NCBI GenBank assembly: GCA_903884915.1
Contig: CAISGS010000558.1
Coordinates: forward strand, 1 to 9,658
DNA length: 9,658 nt
Source: an uncultured Caulobacteraceae bacterium
GTDB lineage: Bacteria; Pseudomonadota; Alphaproteobacteria; Caulobacterales; Caulobacteraceae
Direction of reading: 5' to 3'
Notes under the pieces: model-generated
What the model was told of the DNA's origin: nothing
Databases searched by the model: none
What the model saw: the letters and a program-made list of their open reading frames with translations, nothing else
Part shown: one piece after another, positions 1 to 6,957 of the stretch
Numbering within the stretch: position 1 is the stretch's first letter
Layout of the letters: each line of letters starts with the position of its first letter
Program-made: the position numbers and the translations under genes

Positions 1-755
1 CGCTTGAGGAACCGTTCAGCATGGGCCTGCAGGCGCAGACCGGCCTCATCTAACCGGCAGCCTTGCCGCACGCAGGCCAGCACATCCTGAAGAGGGCGGC
101 GCGAGGGGTCATGATAGAGCACGCCATTGGTGGCAATCAGGGGCGCGCCCGTCCGCTGGGCTATGCCCGCCAGCCGGTTCAGCCGCGCGCGGTCATCGCC
201 TTGGCGCAAGGGGGCCGCAGCCAGATAGAGCTGATCGGGCCAAGCCCTTTGCCACGCCGCCATCTGGGCCTCAAAGACAGCCGCTGTCTTGGTCGTCAGA
301 TTCAGCGGCGCGGGAACCAGTCCGATCAAGCCCTCGCCGAGGGCTGCGGCCTGTTCAAAGGTCAGGCGGCAATCGCCCTTGGCAATCCGGTCCTCATCGG
401 CGTTAGGATCTTGATCCTCTGCCCCCTCATGGATGTCCCCCATCTTGCCAAGCGACAGGAGGCGGCAAAGGCGGCCATAGGCGGCGCGGTCGCGGGGATA
501 GACGATCAGCTCGGTCCCCTCCAAAAACACCAGCCGACAGCCGATCAACAGCCGAAAGCCCTCAGCCTTGGCCGCCACATGGGCCCTTACCACCCCAGCC
601 AGACTGTTGCGATCCGCCAGTCCGATTGCCGCCAAACCCAGAGCCTTGGCCGTCAGCACCAACTCATCAGCATGGGACGCGCCCTCGAGAAACGAGAAGT
701 TGCTGCGCAGGTCCAGCTCGGCATAGGCCAGATCAGCGCCCATCGGCGCGCTCAT
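1..755 (-). CDS. dnaE2: Error-prone DNA polymerase DnaE2 (ImuC), N-terminal part, cut by window edge
   Basis: Translating the minus strand from the ATG at 755-753 gives an open frame of about 251 codons that runs off the left edge. A full DnaE2 is usually over 1,000 residues, so only the N-terminal PHP region is present. Seen: SNFSFLEGASH (residues 18-28), DRNSLAGVVRAH (48-59) and GCRL (about 72), all typical of the DnaE2 PHP domain. Known of the family: a C-family polymerase that synthesises across damaged DNA with low fidelity, acting with ImuA and ImuB. The start overlaps the imuB stop (ATGA at 752-755). No strong ribosome binding site precedes it, so translational coupling to imuB is likely. 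A second in-frame ATG lies four codons inside. The gene order and the motifs separate it from the replicative DnaE1. Confidence 0.95.
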   Translation of the reverse strand, partial: MSAPMGADLAYAELDLRSNFSFLEGASHADELVLTAKALGLAAIGLADRNSLAGVVRAHVAAKAEGFRLLIGCRLVFLEGTELIVYPRDRAAYGRLCRLLSLGKMGDIHEGAEDQDPNADEDRIAKGDCRLTFEQAAALGEGLIGLVPAPLNLTTKTAAVFEAQMAAWQRAWPDQLYLAAAPLRQGDDRARLNRLAGIAQRTGAPLIATNGVLYHDPSRRPLQDVLACVRQGCRLDEAGLRLQAHAERFLK

Positions 756-2401
756 GCAAAGACCCCGTGCAGCCACCATTCGGGCATCCGGTCCTGATCC
801 TCGCGGCCATAGAGGCCTTCGCGAAACAGCCAGTAGCGCCGCCCGGTCTCGTCCTCGATGCGGTAATAGTCGCGCGTACGGGGCGGACGCGGTGAGGCCG
901 GGCTCAGCCGCCACCATTCCGGGGCAATCCGCTCTGGTCCCTCGGCCCGCACCACCCGCCGCGCCACCCGCCGCCAAGTGAACCGCGCCGGAGCAGAATC
1001 GGGCAGTTCGGCAATGGCCTCGACCCGTTCAGGCGGATGGAACAGCAGGATCGGACGGGGTCGAAACACAGGATCGAAGGCCCCGAAGCCAAGGCTCGAA
1101 GCCGCATCCCAGCCCTCGCTACGTTCAGGCAACCAACTGCCGCGCGGGCGGGGGGTCTGGACCGCGTCCTCGCCAAGCTTGGCCCGCAGACGATCGATCA
1201 GACCGGCCAAGGCGGCCGCCTCCGTCGCTGCCCGCTCGCCGTCCAACCCCTCTTGCTGCGTCTGGTAGGGTTCTGCGACCGGCGCGCTGAGCATCAGGGC
1301 GTCAATGCCAAAGCCCAGATCCAGCGCCTCTAAGCCCTTTTCCTTGAGCAGTCGCAACAGATGGCTGGGCTGGGCCGAGGCGGCGCTGAGCCCGGCCTCA
1401 ATGCTGGTGGTCGCCCCGTCCACCCGATAGCCGGTCAAGGTCAGGCGCCGAGCCCCCTGCCCGTCGCGCTGAAGCTGCTCCGCCAAGGCCTTGGCCAGAT
1501 CGGGCAGATAGAGCGCCACCCCCGCCGTCTCGGTGATCGGTTCGGCAAAGACCTGAAAGCTGCGATAGGCGGGCGGCGGGCGCACGGGCACCACCGGCTC
1601 GGCGCGAAAGCCTAGGGCCTGATCCAGCCGCTCGACCACCCTAAGGCCCATGGCTCCAGCCCGAGGCCCCCGAAACCGCCGCGCCAAACCCGCACGCGGC
1701 AGGGGATAGAGATCGCCGATCCGCTGGAGGCCAAAGCGCTTGAGCAGGGTCACGGCCTCAGGATCCAGCCGCAGGGCCTCGACGGGCAGATCAGCGAGGG
1801 CCTCGCGCGCACCGCCCGCAGGCGCAATCTGGGTCATGGCGCCAAAGCGGGCCAGAGCCCAAGCCGCCCCCAAACTGTCGGCCATAGCCACACGGACGAG
1901 AATACCGGCCTTGGCCAAGCGCGCTTCAAAGGCGGCAATAAAGGCCGTCTCCCCCCCGAACAGATGGGTGCCGCCGGTCATGTCGAGCGCTAATCCCTCT
2001 ACACCCGGACCATCGGCCATGAGGGCCACGCAAGGCGAAAATCGCTCTGCCCACAGGGCCAGACGCTGCAGGGCCAAGGCCTCGGCAGCCGGATCGGCGG
2101 GTACAGTCACCAGATCTGGAGCCATGGCCCTGGCATCGGCCTGAGACTGTCCGCGCCAAAGGCCGAGCTGCTGGGCCGCGCCATTCACCGCCCGCAGGCA
2201 AAGGCCGCGGCCATTGCGCTCGACCAGCGCAAAGGGGATGGGCCCCGGATCAGAGGCCTCAGCCGACCTGACGCGAGGCGTCTGATGAAGGGTCGAACGG
2301 GTCCAGACCGTCACGGGCCAATCCGGCAGCCAAACGCAGGCCACGCGCCTGCTGGGCTGCGGCCGGGCCAGATTTTGCGTCGCGCCAGATGCGCCGGTCA
2401 T
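752..2401 (-). CDS. imuB: ImuB, catalytically inactive Y-family polymerase homologue of the SOS mutasome
   Basis: A 549-residue protein that in characterised systems bridges DnaE2, ImuA and the sliding clamp; it does not polymerise DNA itself. Seen: an N-terminal RRVACVWLPDW segment where active Y-family enzymes have the first metal-binding acids (here W and P replace the two D). The LDMTGGTHLFGGE motif (about 139-151) aligns with the third motif, but the catalytic SIDE is replaced by a sequence ending in EG. The C-terminus carries RDYYRIEDETGRRYWLF and ends in WWLHGVFA, as in ImuB. I saw no clear clamp-binding QxxLxLF motif. Start: the frame is open to an ATG at 2437, but the ATG at 2401 has a GGAG seven bases upstream and is chosen; a GTG at 2344 would put the conserved RRVACVWLP at the very N-terminus. 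The gene overlaps imuA by 143 bases and dnaE2 by 4, consistent with one operon. Confidence 0.93.
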   Translation of the reverse strand: MTGASGATQNLARPQPSRRVACVWLPDWPVTVWTRSTLHQTPRVRSAEASDPGPIPFALVERNGRGLCLRAVNGAAQQLGLWRGQSQADARAMAPDLVTVPADPAAEALALQRLALWAERFSPCVALMADGPGVEGLALDMTGGTHLFGGETAFIAAFEARLAKAGILVRVAMADSLGAAWALARFGAMTQIAPAGGAREALADLPVEALRLDPEAVTLLKRFGLQRIGDLYPLPRAGLARRFRGPRAGAMGLRVVERLDQALGFRAEPVVPVRPPPAYRSFQVFAEPITETAGVALYLPDLAKALAEQLQRDGQGARRLTLTGYRVDGATTSIEAGLSAASAQPSHLLRLLKEKGLEALDLGFGIDALMLSAPVAEPYQTQQEGLDGERAATEAAALAGLIDRLRAKLGEDAVQTPRPRGSWLPERSEGWDAASSLGFGAFDPVFRPRPILLFHPPERVEAIAELPDSAPARFTWRRVARRVVRAEGPERIAPEWWRLSPASPRPPRTRDYYRIEDETGRRYWLFREGLYGREDQDRMPEWWLHGVFA

Positions 2402-2987
2402 CGTCCCACTCCAACTCCCACACCCCCGGCAAGCCATCCCGCCGCCGGGTCAGTTCCGCTCTCAGTCGCGCCGGGCCGGGCGCGCGCACATCAAAGGCCT
2501 GCGGGGCCGAGGCTAAGGACCCGATCCGCCAACGTCGCCAGGCCGCGCTCAGGCCCTCTGCACCCGTGGTGCGCAAGATCGCCGCTGCCGCTCCGCCCGC
2601 CTTTGCGGCAAAGGCCAGACGCCGCGTGGCGACAAAATCGGGCGCCGAAAGGGCCGCCACCGCGCCGCCCACCGCCCCCGACTTCAAGGCCTCTTCCAGC
2701 GCCCAAATCACCTGACGCTCATCGGCCACCGCCACCACGATCAGGCCGCCGCCAGAGGGGGTCGGCATTTGCCAGCCCTGCGCGAAGGGCCGCCCCCGCT
2801 CGCGCAACCAAGCCTTGGCCGCAACGAACAGGCCCGGACGCCGCAGCCCCTTTTCTGGTTCTGGCGACACCCGAAGCAAAGCAAAGGCCAGCGCCGCCGC
2901 AAGGTCCTGAGGCTCAGCCGCCGCCACCTCCTCCAGCCCCCTTTCGGGCACGGGGAACCCCTCTGGAAATGTCGGTGGATCGGACAT
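2259..2987 (-). CDS. imuA: ImuA, RecA/SulA-like accessory protein of the SOS mutasome
   Basis: A 242-residue protein. ImuA is the first gene of the imuA-imuB-dnaE2 cassette and is needed for damage-induced mutagenesis in Caulobacter and relatives, where it binds ImuB. Seen: IWALEEAL (94-101), RRLAFAAKAGG (122-132), a WRRWRIGSL stretch (about 140-148) and LRAELTRRRDG followed by WELEWD (about 165-195). These match the conserved order of the alphaproteobacterial ImuA family. No intact Walker A loop is visible, as expected for this family. The start ATG at 2987 has an AAAGG-type binding site on its upstream side. The last roughly 48 codons are read in a second frame as the start of imuB. A LexA box lies 14 bases upstream of the start, so expression should be SOS-induced. 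Confidence 0.9.
   Translation of the reverse strand: MSDPPTFPEGFPVPERGLEEVAAAEPQDLAAALAFALLRVSPEPEKGLRRPGLFVAAKAWLRERGRPFAQGWQMPTPSGGGLIVVAVADERQVIWALEEALKSGAVGGAVAALSAPDFVATRRLAFAAKAGGAAAAILRTTGAEGLSAAWRRWRIGSLASAPQAFDVRAPGPARLRAELTRRRDGLPGVWELEWDDDRRIWRDAKSGPAAAQQARGLRLAAGLARDGLDPFDPSSDASRQVG
2409..2412 (-). promoter_or_regulatory. Ribosome binding site deciding the imuB start
   Basis: On the minus strand GGAG stands seven bases before the ATG at 2401, inside the imuA coding sequence. It favours this start over the upstream ATG at 2437 and the downstream GTG at 2344. Confidence 0.55.
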
Positions 2988-3001
2988 GCTGGAACCTTTG
3001 T

Positions 3002-3016
3002 GTTCTTATTTTGTTC
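3002..3016 (-). promoter_or_regulatory. LexA (SOS) box upstream of imuA
   Basis: The plus strand reads GTTC, seven bases (TTATTTT), GTTC; the minus strand reads GAAC-N7-GAAC. This is a perfect match to the direct-repeat LexA box known from alphaproteobacteria. It lies 14 bases before the imuA ATG and covers the putative -10 region, a position where bound LexA would block transcription. Confidence 0.9.
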
Positions 3017-3037
3017 TCTTTTTGCTGAGAGAGTCAA
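3008..3037 (-). promoter_or_regulatory. Putative promoter of imuA-imuB-dnaE2
   Basis: On the minus strand TTGACT (3037-3032) matches a -35 element in five of six bases. CAAAAT (3013-3008), 18 bases further on, matches a -10 element in four of six. The LexA box overlaps the -10. The assignment is by consensus only. Confidence 0.5.
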
Positions 3038-3134
3038 CAGGAGTCTGGACGAGGTGCCGACCCAAACCCGAAAAGAGACAAATTGAACCGGGCTGGATAA
3101 GTGCCTAGGAAGAGAGCGCAAAAGGACCTCGATC

Positions 3135-3974
3135 ATGACCGCTCCCCTCACCCCTATCGACCGCACAGCCCTGCTTGAGGGTCTGGTGATCAGCGCCCAT
3201 GCGGCGGGCAAGGCGATCTGGGACATCTATAATTCGGCCTTTGATGTGACGGTGAAGGCCGATGCCTCGCCCGTGACCTTGGCCGATACCGCTGCCGAGG
3301 CGATCATCTTGGCCGACTTGGCCCGCCTCGCCCCCCTGATCCCGGTCGTGGCCGAAGAAGAGGCTGCAGCGGGCCGCATCCCAGACGTGGGCCGCCAGTT
3401 CTTCGTGGTCGATCCGCTCGATGGCACCAAGGAGTTCGTGCAAAGGCGCGGCGACTTTACCGTCAATATTGCCCTGATCGAGGACGGCCACCCCACCCTT
3501 GGCGTTGTCTATGCCCCGGCTAAGGATCGTATGTTTGCGGGCGATGTGAGCGGCAAGATCGCTTGGACCCTTGAGGTCTCGCCAGAGGCTGCACTCAGCA
3601 CCGCCACCGCGCGCCGCCCCTTGGCCGTGCGCACCCCGCCGAGCGAAGGCCTGACGGCGGTGGCCTCCAAGTCGCACAATACGCCCCAGACCGATGCCTA
3701 TCTGGCCGCCTATCCCATCCTTGATCGGGTGTCGGTCGGCTCGTCCTTGAAGTTCTGTCTGGTCGCGGCAGGGGAAGCTGACCTCTATCCGCGCCTGTCC
3801 CCGACCTGCGAGTGGGATACGGGCGCAGGCCATGCGGTCCTATCGGCGGCGGGTGGCAAGGTGCTCGCCCTCGATGCCAGCCCGCTTCTCTATGGCAAGC
3901 AGAACTTCTTTAATCCGGGATTTTTGGCCGCCGGTCCGCTCGATCCGATCGCCGCGACACCGTTCATGGACTAG
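3135..3974 (+). CDS. cysQ: 3'(2'),5'-bisphosphate nucleotidase CysQ
   Basis: A 279-residue member of the inositol monophosphatase-like, Mg-dependent phosphatase family. CysQ hydrolyses PAP (3'-phosphoadenosine 5'-phosphate) to AMP and phosphate in the cytoplasm, relieving product inhibition after PAPS is consumed. Seen: the acidic run VVAEEE (71-76), the signature DPLDGTKEF (93-101) with the metal-binding D93 and D96, and CEWDTGAGHAVL with the third metal-binding Asp at 228. The start ATG has AAAAGGA at a suitable distance. It lies just upstream of cysD and cysNC on the same strand, which supports the PAP phosphatase role over inositol monophosphatase. It diverges from imuA; a weak TTGAAC/TAGGAA pair at 3083-3111 could be its promoter, but the match is poor. 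Confidence 0.93.
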   Translation: MTAPLTPIDRTALLEGLVISAHAAGKAIWDIYNSAFDVTVKADASPVTLADTAAEAIILADLARLAPLIPVVAEEEAAAGRIPDVGRQFFVVDPLDGTKEFVQRRGDFTVNIALIEDGHPTLGVVYAPAKDRMFAGDVSGKIAWTLEVSPEAALSTATARRPLAVRTPPSEGLTAVASKSHNTPQTDAYLAAYPILDRVSVGSSLKFCLVAAGEADLYPRLSPTCEWDTGAGHAVLSAAGGKVLALDASPLLYGKQNFFNPGFLAAGPLDPIAATPFMD

Positions 3975-3986
3975 GGCTTGGCTTAA

Positions 3987-4012
3987 GCGCCTCTTGGTTT
4001 GCTGCGAGGTGC
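3987..4012 (+). repeat. Small hairpin in the cysQ-cysD spacer
   Basis: GCGCCTC (3987-3993) pairs with GAGGTGC (4006-4012) through six standard pairs and one G-U, around a 12-base loop. No T run follows, so it is not a typical intrinsic terminator. It could be an attenuating or RNA-processing structure, or chance. Confidence 0.3.
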
Positions 4013-4064
4013 CTTAGAAAAGCTTATGCGATATCATACGTCATCGGCGCTAATAGAACCGCCT

Positions 4065-5021
4065 ATGACCACCGAAAGCGCGACCGTGCCTGACATCGAG
4101 CCAAAGCCCCTGCTGTCCCCTGTGGCCCTGACCCACCTGCAAAGGTTGGAGGCAGAGAGCATCCACATCATGCGTGAGGTTGTGGCCGAGAGCGACAATC
4201 CGGTGATGCTCTATTCCATCGGCAAGGATAGTGCGGTGATGCTGCATCTGGCGATCAAGGCCTTCTATCCGGCCCTGCCGCCCTTCCCCCTGCTGCATGT
4301 CGATACGGGCTGGAAGTTCCGCGAAATGATCGCCTTTCGCGACGATATTGTGGCCAAGCTGGGCCTGACCCTTTTGACCCACACCAACCCTGAGGGGGTC
4401 GCCCAAGGCGTTGGTCCCTTCACCCACGGCTCTGCGGTCCATACGGACATCATGAAGACCCAAGGCCTAAAGCAGGCGCTGGACCAGCACGGTTTTGATG
4501 TGGCCTTTGGCGGCGCGCGCCGGGACGAGGAAAAGTCTCGCGCCAAGGAGCGGATCTTCTCGTTCCGCTCGGCCCAACATCGCTGGGACCCCAAACAGCA
4601 GCGGCCAGAGCTGTGGCGCACCTATAATGCCCGCAAGCAAAAGGGTGAGAGCATCCGGGTCTTCCCCCTGTCCAACTGGACCGAGCTCGACATCTGGCAA
4701 TATATCCATCTGGAGAACATCCCGCTGGTGCCGCTCTATTTCGCGGCGGAACGGCCTGTGGTCGAGCGCGACGGCACGCTGATCATGGTCGATGATGACC
4801 GCATGCCGATGCGGCCCGGCGAGGTGCCTGAGCAAAAGATGGTGCGGTTCCGCACCCTTGGCTGCTATCCCCTAACCGGCGCGGTCGAGAGCACGGCGGC
4901 GACCTTGCCCGACATCATCCAAGAGATGTTGTTGACCACCACTTCTGAACGTCAGGGGCGGGTCATTGACCATGACCAGGCCGCTTCCATGGAGAAGAAG
5001 AAACAGGAGGGCTACTTCTGA
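4065..5021 (+). CDS. cysD: Sulfate adenylyltransferase subunit 2 (ATP sulfurylase, small subunit)
   Basis: CysD is the catalytic subunit of the CysDN ATP sulfurylase, which joins sulfate and ATP to form adenylylsulfate (APS), driven by GTP hydrolysis in CysN. Seen, numbering from the ATG at 4065 (318 residues): [14 protein letters not shown] near residue 22, the PP-loop SIGKDS (51-56), [11 protein letters not shown] (78-88), [15 protein letters not shown] (149-163), and the C-terminal TTSERQGR and KKKQEGYF. Length matches the roughly 300-residue family. The frame stays open upstream, with an ATG at 4026 and a TTG at 3999. The 4065 start leaves the N-terminal extension nearest to the family norm, but its ribosome binding site is weak, so the start is uncertain. 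A TATCAT at 4032-4037 could be a -10 element; if used, it rules out the two upstream starts. The stop overlaps the cysNC start by one base (TGATG). Confidence 0.93.
   Translation: MTTESATVPDIEPKPLLSPVALTHLQRLEAESIHIMREVVAESDNPVMLYSIGKDSAVMLHLAIKAFYPALPPFPLLHVDTGWKFREMIAFRDDIVAKLGLTLLTHTNPEGVAQGVGPFTHGSAVHTDIMKTQGLKQALDQHGFDVAFGGARRDEEKSRAKERIFSFRSAQHRWDPKQQRPELWRTYNARKQKGESIRVFPLSNWTELDIWQYIHLENIPLVPLYFAAERPVVERDGTLIMVDDDRMPMRPGEVPEQKMVRFRTLGCYPLTGAVESTAATLPDIIQEMLLTTTSERQGRVIDHDQAASMEKKKQEGYF
5005..5010 (+). promoter_or_regulatory. Ribosome binding site of cysNC
   Basis: A full AGGAGG lies inside the last codons of cysD, ten bases before the ATG at 5021. It fixes the cysNC start and, with the TGATG overlap, suggests matched synthesis of the two subunits. 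Confidence 0.7.
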
Positions 5022-6946
5022 TGGCCCACATTTCTGATCTCATCGGCACCGATATTGACGCCTATCTGCTGCAGCATCAGCATAAGAGTCTGCTCCGCTT
5101 CATCACCTGCGGCAGTGTCGATGACGGCAAGTCCACCCTGATCGGGCGGCTGCTCTATGATTCCAAAATGATCTTCGAAGATCAGATGGCGGCCTTGGAG
5201 GCGGACTCCAAGCGCGTCGGTACCCAGGGCGGCGAGATCGATTTCGCCCTTCTGGTCGATGGACTGGCGGCCGAGCGCGAGCAGGGCATCACCATCGATG
5301 TCGCCTATCGCTTCTTCTCGACCGACCGGCGCAAGTTCATCGTCGCCGACACCCCCGGCCACGAGCAATATACCCGCAATATGGTCACCGGGGCCTCGAC
5401 GGCGGATCTGGCCGTGATCCTAGTGGATGCGCGCAAGGGCATCTTGACCCAGACCCGCCGCCACAGCTTCCTTGTCTCACTGATTGGCATCCGCAAGGTG
5501 GTTTTGGCGGTCAATAAGATGGATCTGGTCGGTTTTGATCAGGCGATTTTTGACCAGATCGTCAGCGACTACCGCGCCTTTGCCGCCCAGATTGGCCTGG
5601 ATGACGTCACCGCCATCCCCATTTCCGGCCTGCGCGGCGACAATATTGCCTCTCGCAGCGACGCTACCCCCTGGTTCGACGGCCCGGTCCTGATTGACCA
5701 TCTGGAGACCGTGCCTCTGGACGAGGCCCGTCGTCAGCAGGGCGACCTGCGCCTGCCCGTCCAGTGGGTCAACCGGCCCAATCTCGATTTCAGAGGCTTT
5801 ACCGGCCAGATCGCCAGCGGCGTTGTCCGCCCCGGCGATGTGGTTCGCGTCCTGCCCTCGGGCAAGCAGAGCAAGGTGGCGCGGATTGTCACCTTTGATG
5901 GCGATCTTGATCTGGCCGTAGCCGGACAGTCCATCACCCTGACGTTGGAAGACGAGATCGACTGCTCGCGCGGCGACATTATCGCCTCAGGCAATCCGCC
6001 CGAAGTGGCCGACCAGTTTGAGACCACCCTGATCTGGATGGCCGAAGAGGCCATGCTGCCGGGCCGGTCCTACTGGCTGAAGATTGGGGCCAAGCTGGTG
6101 GCGGCGACCATCACCGAGCCGAAATATAAGATCAACGTCAATACGCTGGAACATCTGGCGGCCAAGTCCCTGACCCTCAATGAAATCGGCGTCTGCAATA
6201 TTAGCTTGGACCAGCAGATCGCCTTTGATCCGTACAAAGACAATGTCGATACCGGCGGCTTCATCCTGATCGACCGGATGACCAATGCCACCATCGGCGC
6301 GGGCCTGATCAACTTTGCTTTGCGCCGTTCGCAAAACATCCATTGGCAGGCTCTGGACGTCAACAAGACCAGCCGCGCCGACCTCAAGGGCCAACGCTCT
6401 GCGATCCTGTGGTTCACGGGCCTGTCGGGATCAGGCAAGTCGACCATCGCCAATCTGGTGGAAAAGCAGCTCTTTGCACTGGGCCGTCACACCACCGTTC
6501 TGGACGGCGACAATGTTCGCCATGGCCTGAACCGCGATCTGGGCTTTACCGATGCCGACCGGGTGGAAAATATCCGCCGCGTGGCCGAGGTGTCCAAGCT
6601 GATGGTCGAGGCCGGGCTCATCACCCTTGTCTCGTTCATCTCGCCCTTCCGGTCCGAGCGGCAAATGGCCCGCGATCTGGTTGAGACCAGCGAATTTATC
6701 GAGATCTTCGTCGATACGCCGCTGGCCGTGGCCGAAGAGCGGGACGTCAAGGGCCTCTATAAAAAGGCCCGCAGCGGGGCCTTGAAGAACTTCACTGGGA
6801 TCGACAGCCCCTATGAAGCGCCCATCACGCCCGAAATCCACATCGACACCACCAAGATGACCCCCGAACAGGCCGCCGATCTGATTGTCGAGCGACTACG
6901 CGACCGGGGTCTGATCAAGGGCGGTTGGCACGGGCCAGAGATCTAG
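5021..6946 (+). CDS. cysNC: Bifunctional sulfate adenylyltransferase subunit 1 / adenylylsulfate kinase (CysN-CysC fusion)
   Basis: A 641-residue cytoplasmic enzyme with two parts. The N part (about 1-450) is the EF-Tu-like GTPase subunit of ATP sulfurylase, driving APS formation by CysD. The C part (about 455-641) is APS kinase, which phosphorylates APS to PAPS. Seen in the N part: P-loop GSVDDGKS (31-38), [12 protein letters not shown] (85-96), [12 protein letters not shown] (110-121) and NKMD (165-168). Seen in the C part: a second P-loop GLSGSGKST (467-475), [15 protein letters not shown] (from about 495), FISPFRSER, and [23 protein letters not shown] near the end. Both sets of motifs are intact, so both activities are expected. 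Fused CysNC is common in alphaproteobacteria (NodQ type) but separate in E. coli. It follows cysD with a one-base overlap and is the last gene of the cluster before a convergent gene. Confidence 0.96.
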   Translation: MAHISDLIGTDIDAYLLQHQHKSLLRFITCGSVDDGKSTLIGRLLYDSKMIFEDQMAALEADSKRVGTQGGEIDFALLVDGLAAEREQGITIDVAYRFFSTDRRKFIVADTPGHEQYTRNMVTGASTADLAVILVDARKGILTQTRRHSFLVSLIGIRKVVLAVNKMDLVGFDQAIFDQIVSDYRAFAAQIGLDDVTAIPISGLRGDNIASRSDATPWFDGPVLIDHLETVPLDEARRQQGDLRLPVQWVNRPNLDFRGFTGQIASGVVRPGDVVRVLPSGKQSKVARIVTFDGDLDLAVAGQSITLTLEDEIDCSRGDIIASGNPPEVADQFETTLIWMAEEAMLPGRSYWLKIGAKLVAATITEPKYKINVNTLEHLAAKSLTLNEIGVCNISLDQQIAFDPYKDNVDTGGFILIDRMTNATIGAGLINFALRRSQNIHWQALDVNKTSRADLKGQRSAILWFTGLSGSGKSTIANLVEKQLFALGRHTTVLDGDNVRHGLNRDLGFTDADRVENIRRVAEVSKLMVEAGLITLVSFISPFRSERQMARDLVETSEFIEIFVDTPLAVAEERDVKGLYKKARSGALKNFTGIDSPYEAPITPEIHIDTTKMTPEQAADLIVERLRDRGLIKGGWHGPEI

Positions 6947-6957
6947 CCCGCGCCCTT
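6917..6957 (+). terminator. Inverted repeat at the convergent cysNC / chemoreceptor ends, possible terminator
   Basis: AAGGGCG (6917-6923) pairs perfectly with CGCCCTT (6951-6957). Inside it CGGGC (6931-6935) pairs with GCCCG (6946-6950) around a 10-base loop, leaving a 7-base bulge on the 5' side. On the plus strand it is followed by only a short T run. It overlaps both coding ends, which are 10 bases apart, so it could slow transcription in both directions. Coding constraint or chance is possible. Confidence 0.4.

Noticed and set aside
63..797. A 244-codon open frame on the plus strand at the left edge
   Set aside because: It is antisense to dnaE2, whose conserved PHP motifs read cleanly on the minus strand.
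2992..3005. GAAC-N6-GTTC palindrome as a second LexA site
   Set aside because: It shares a half-site with the perfect GTTC-N7-GTTC box and does not match the alphaproteobacterial direct repeat or the N4 spacing of the Bacillus-type box.
2285..3028. A 247-codon Pro/Arg/Ala-rich frame on the plus strand
   Set aside because: It is antisense to imuA and the start of imuB; its biased composition reflects GC-rich shadow translation.
3083..3111. TTGAAC/TAGGAA as the cysQ promoter
   Set aside because: The -10 matches only three of six bases, so it is not listed as a feature.
3105..3833. A 242-codon open frame on the minus strand opposite cysQ
   Set aside because: It is antisense to a well-supported CysQ, shows no recognisable family motif and lacks a convincing start signal.
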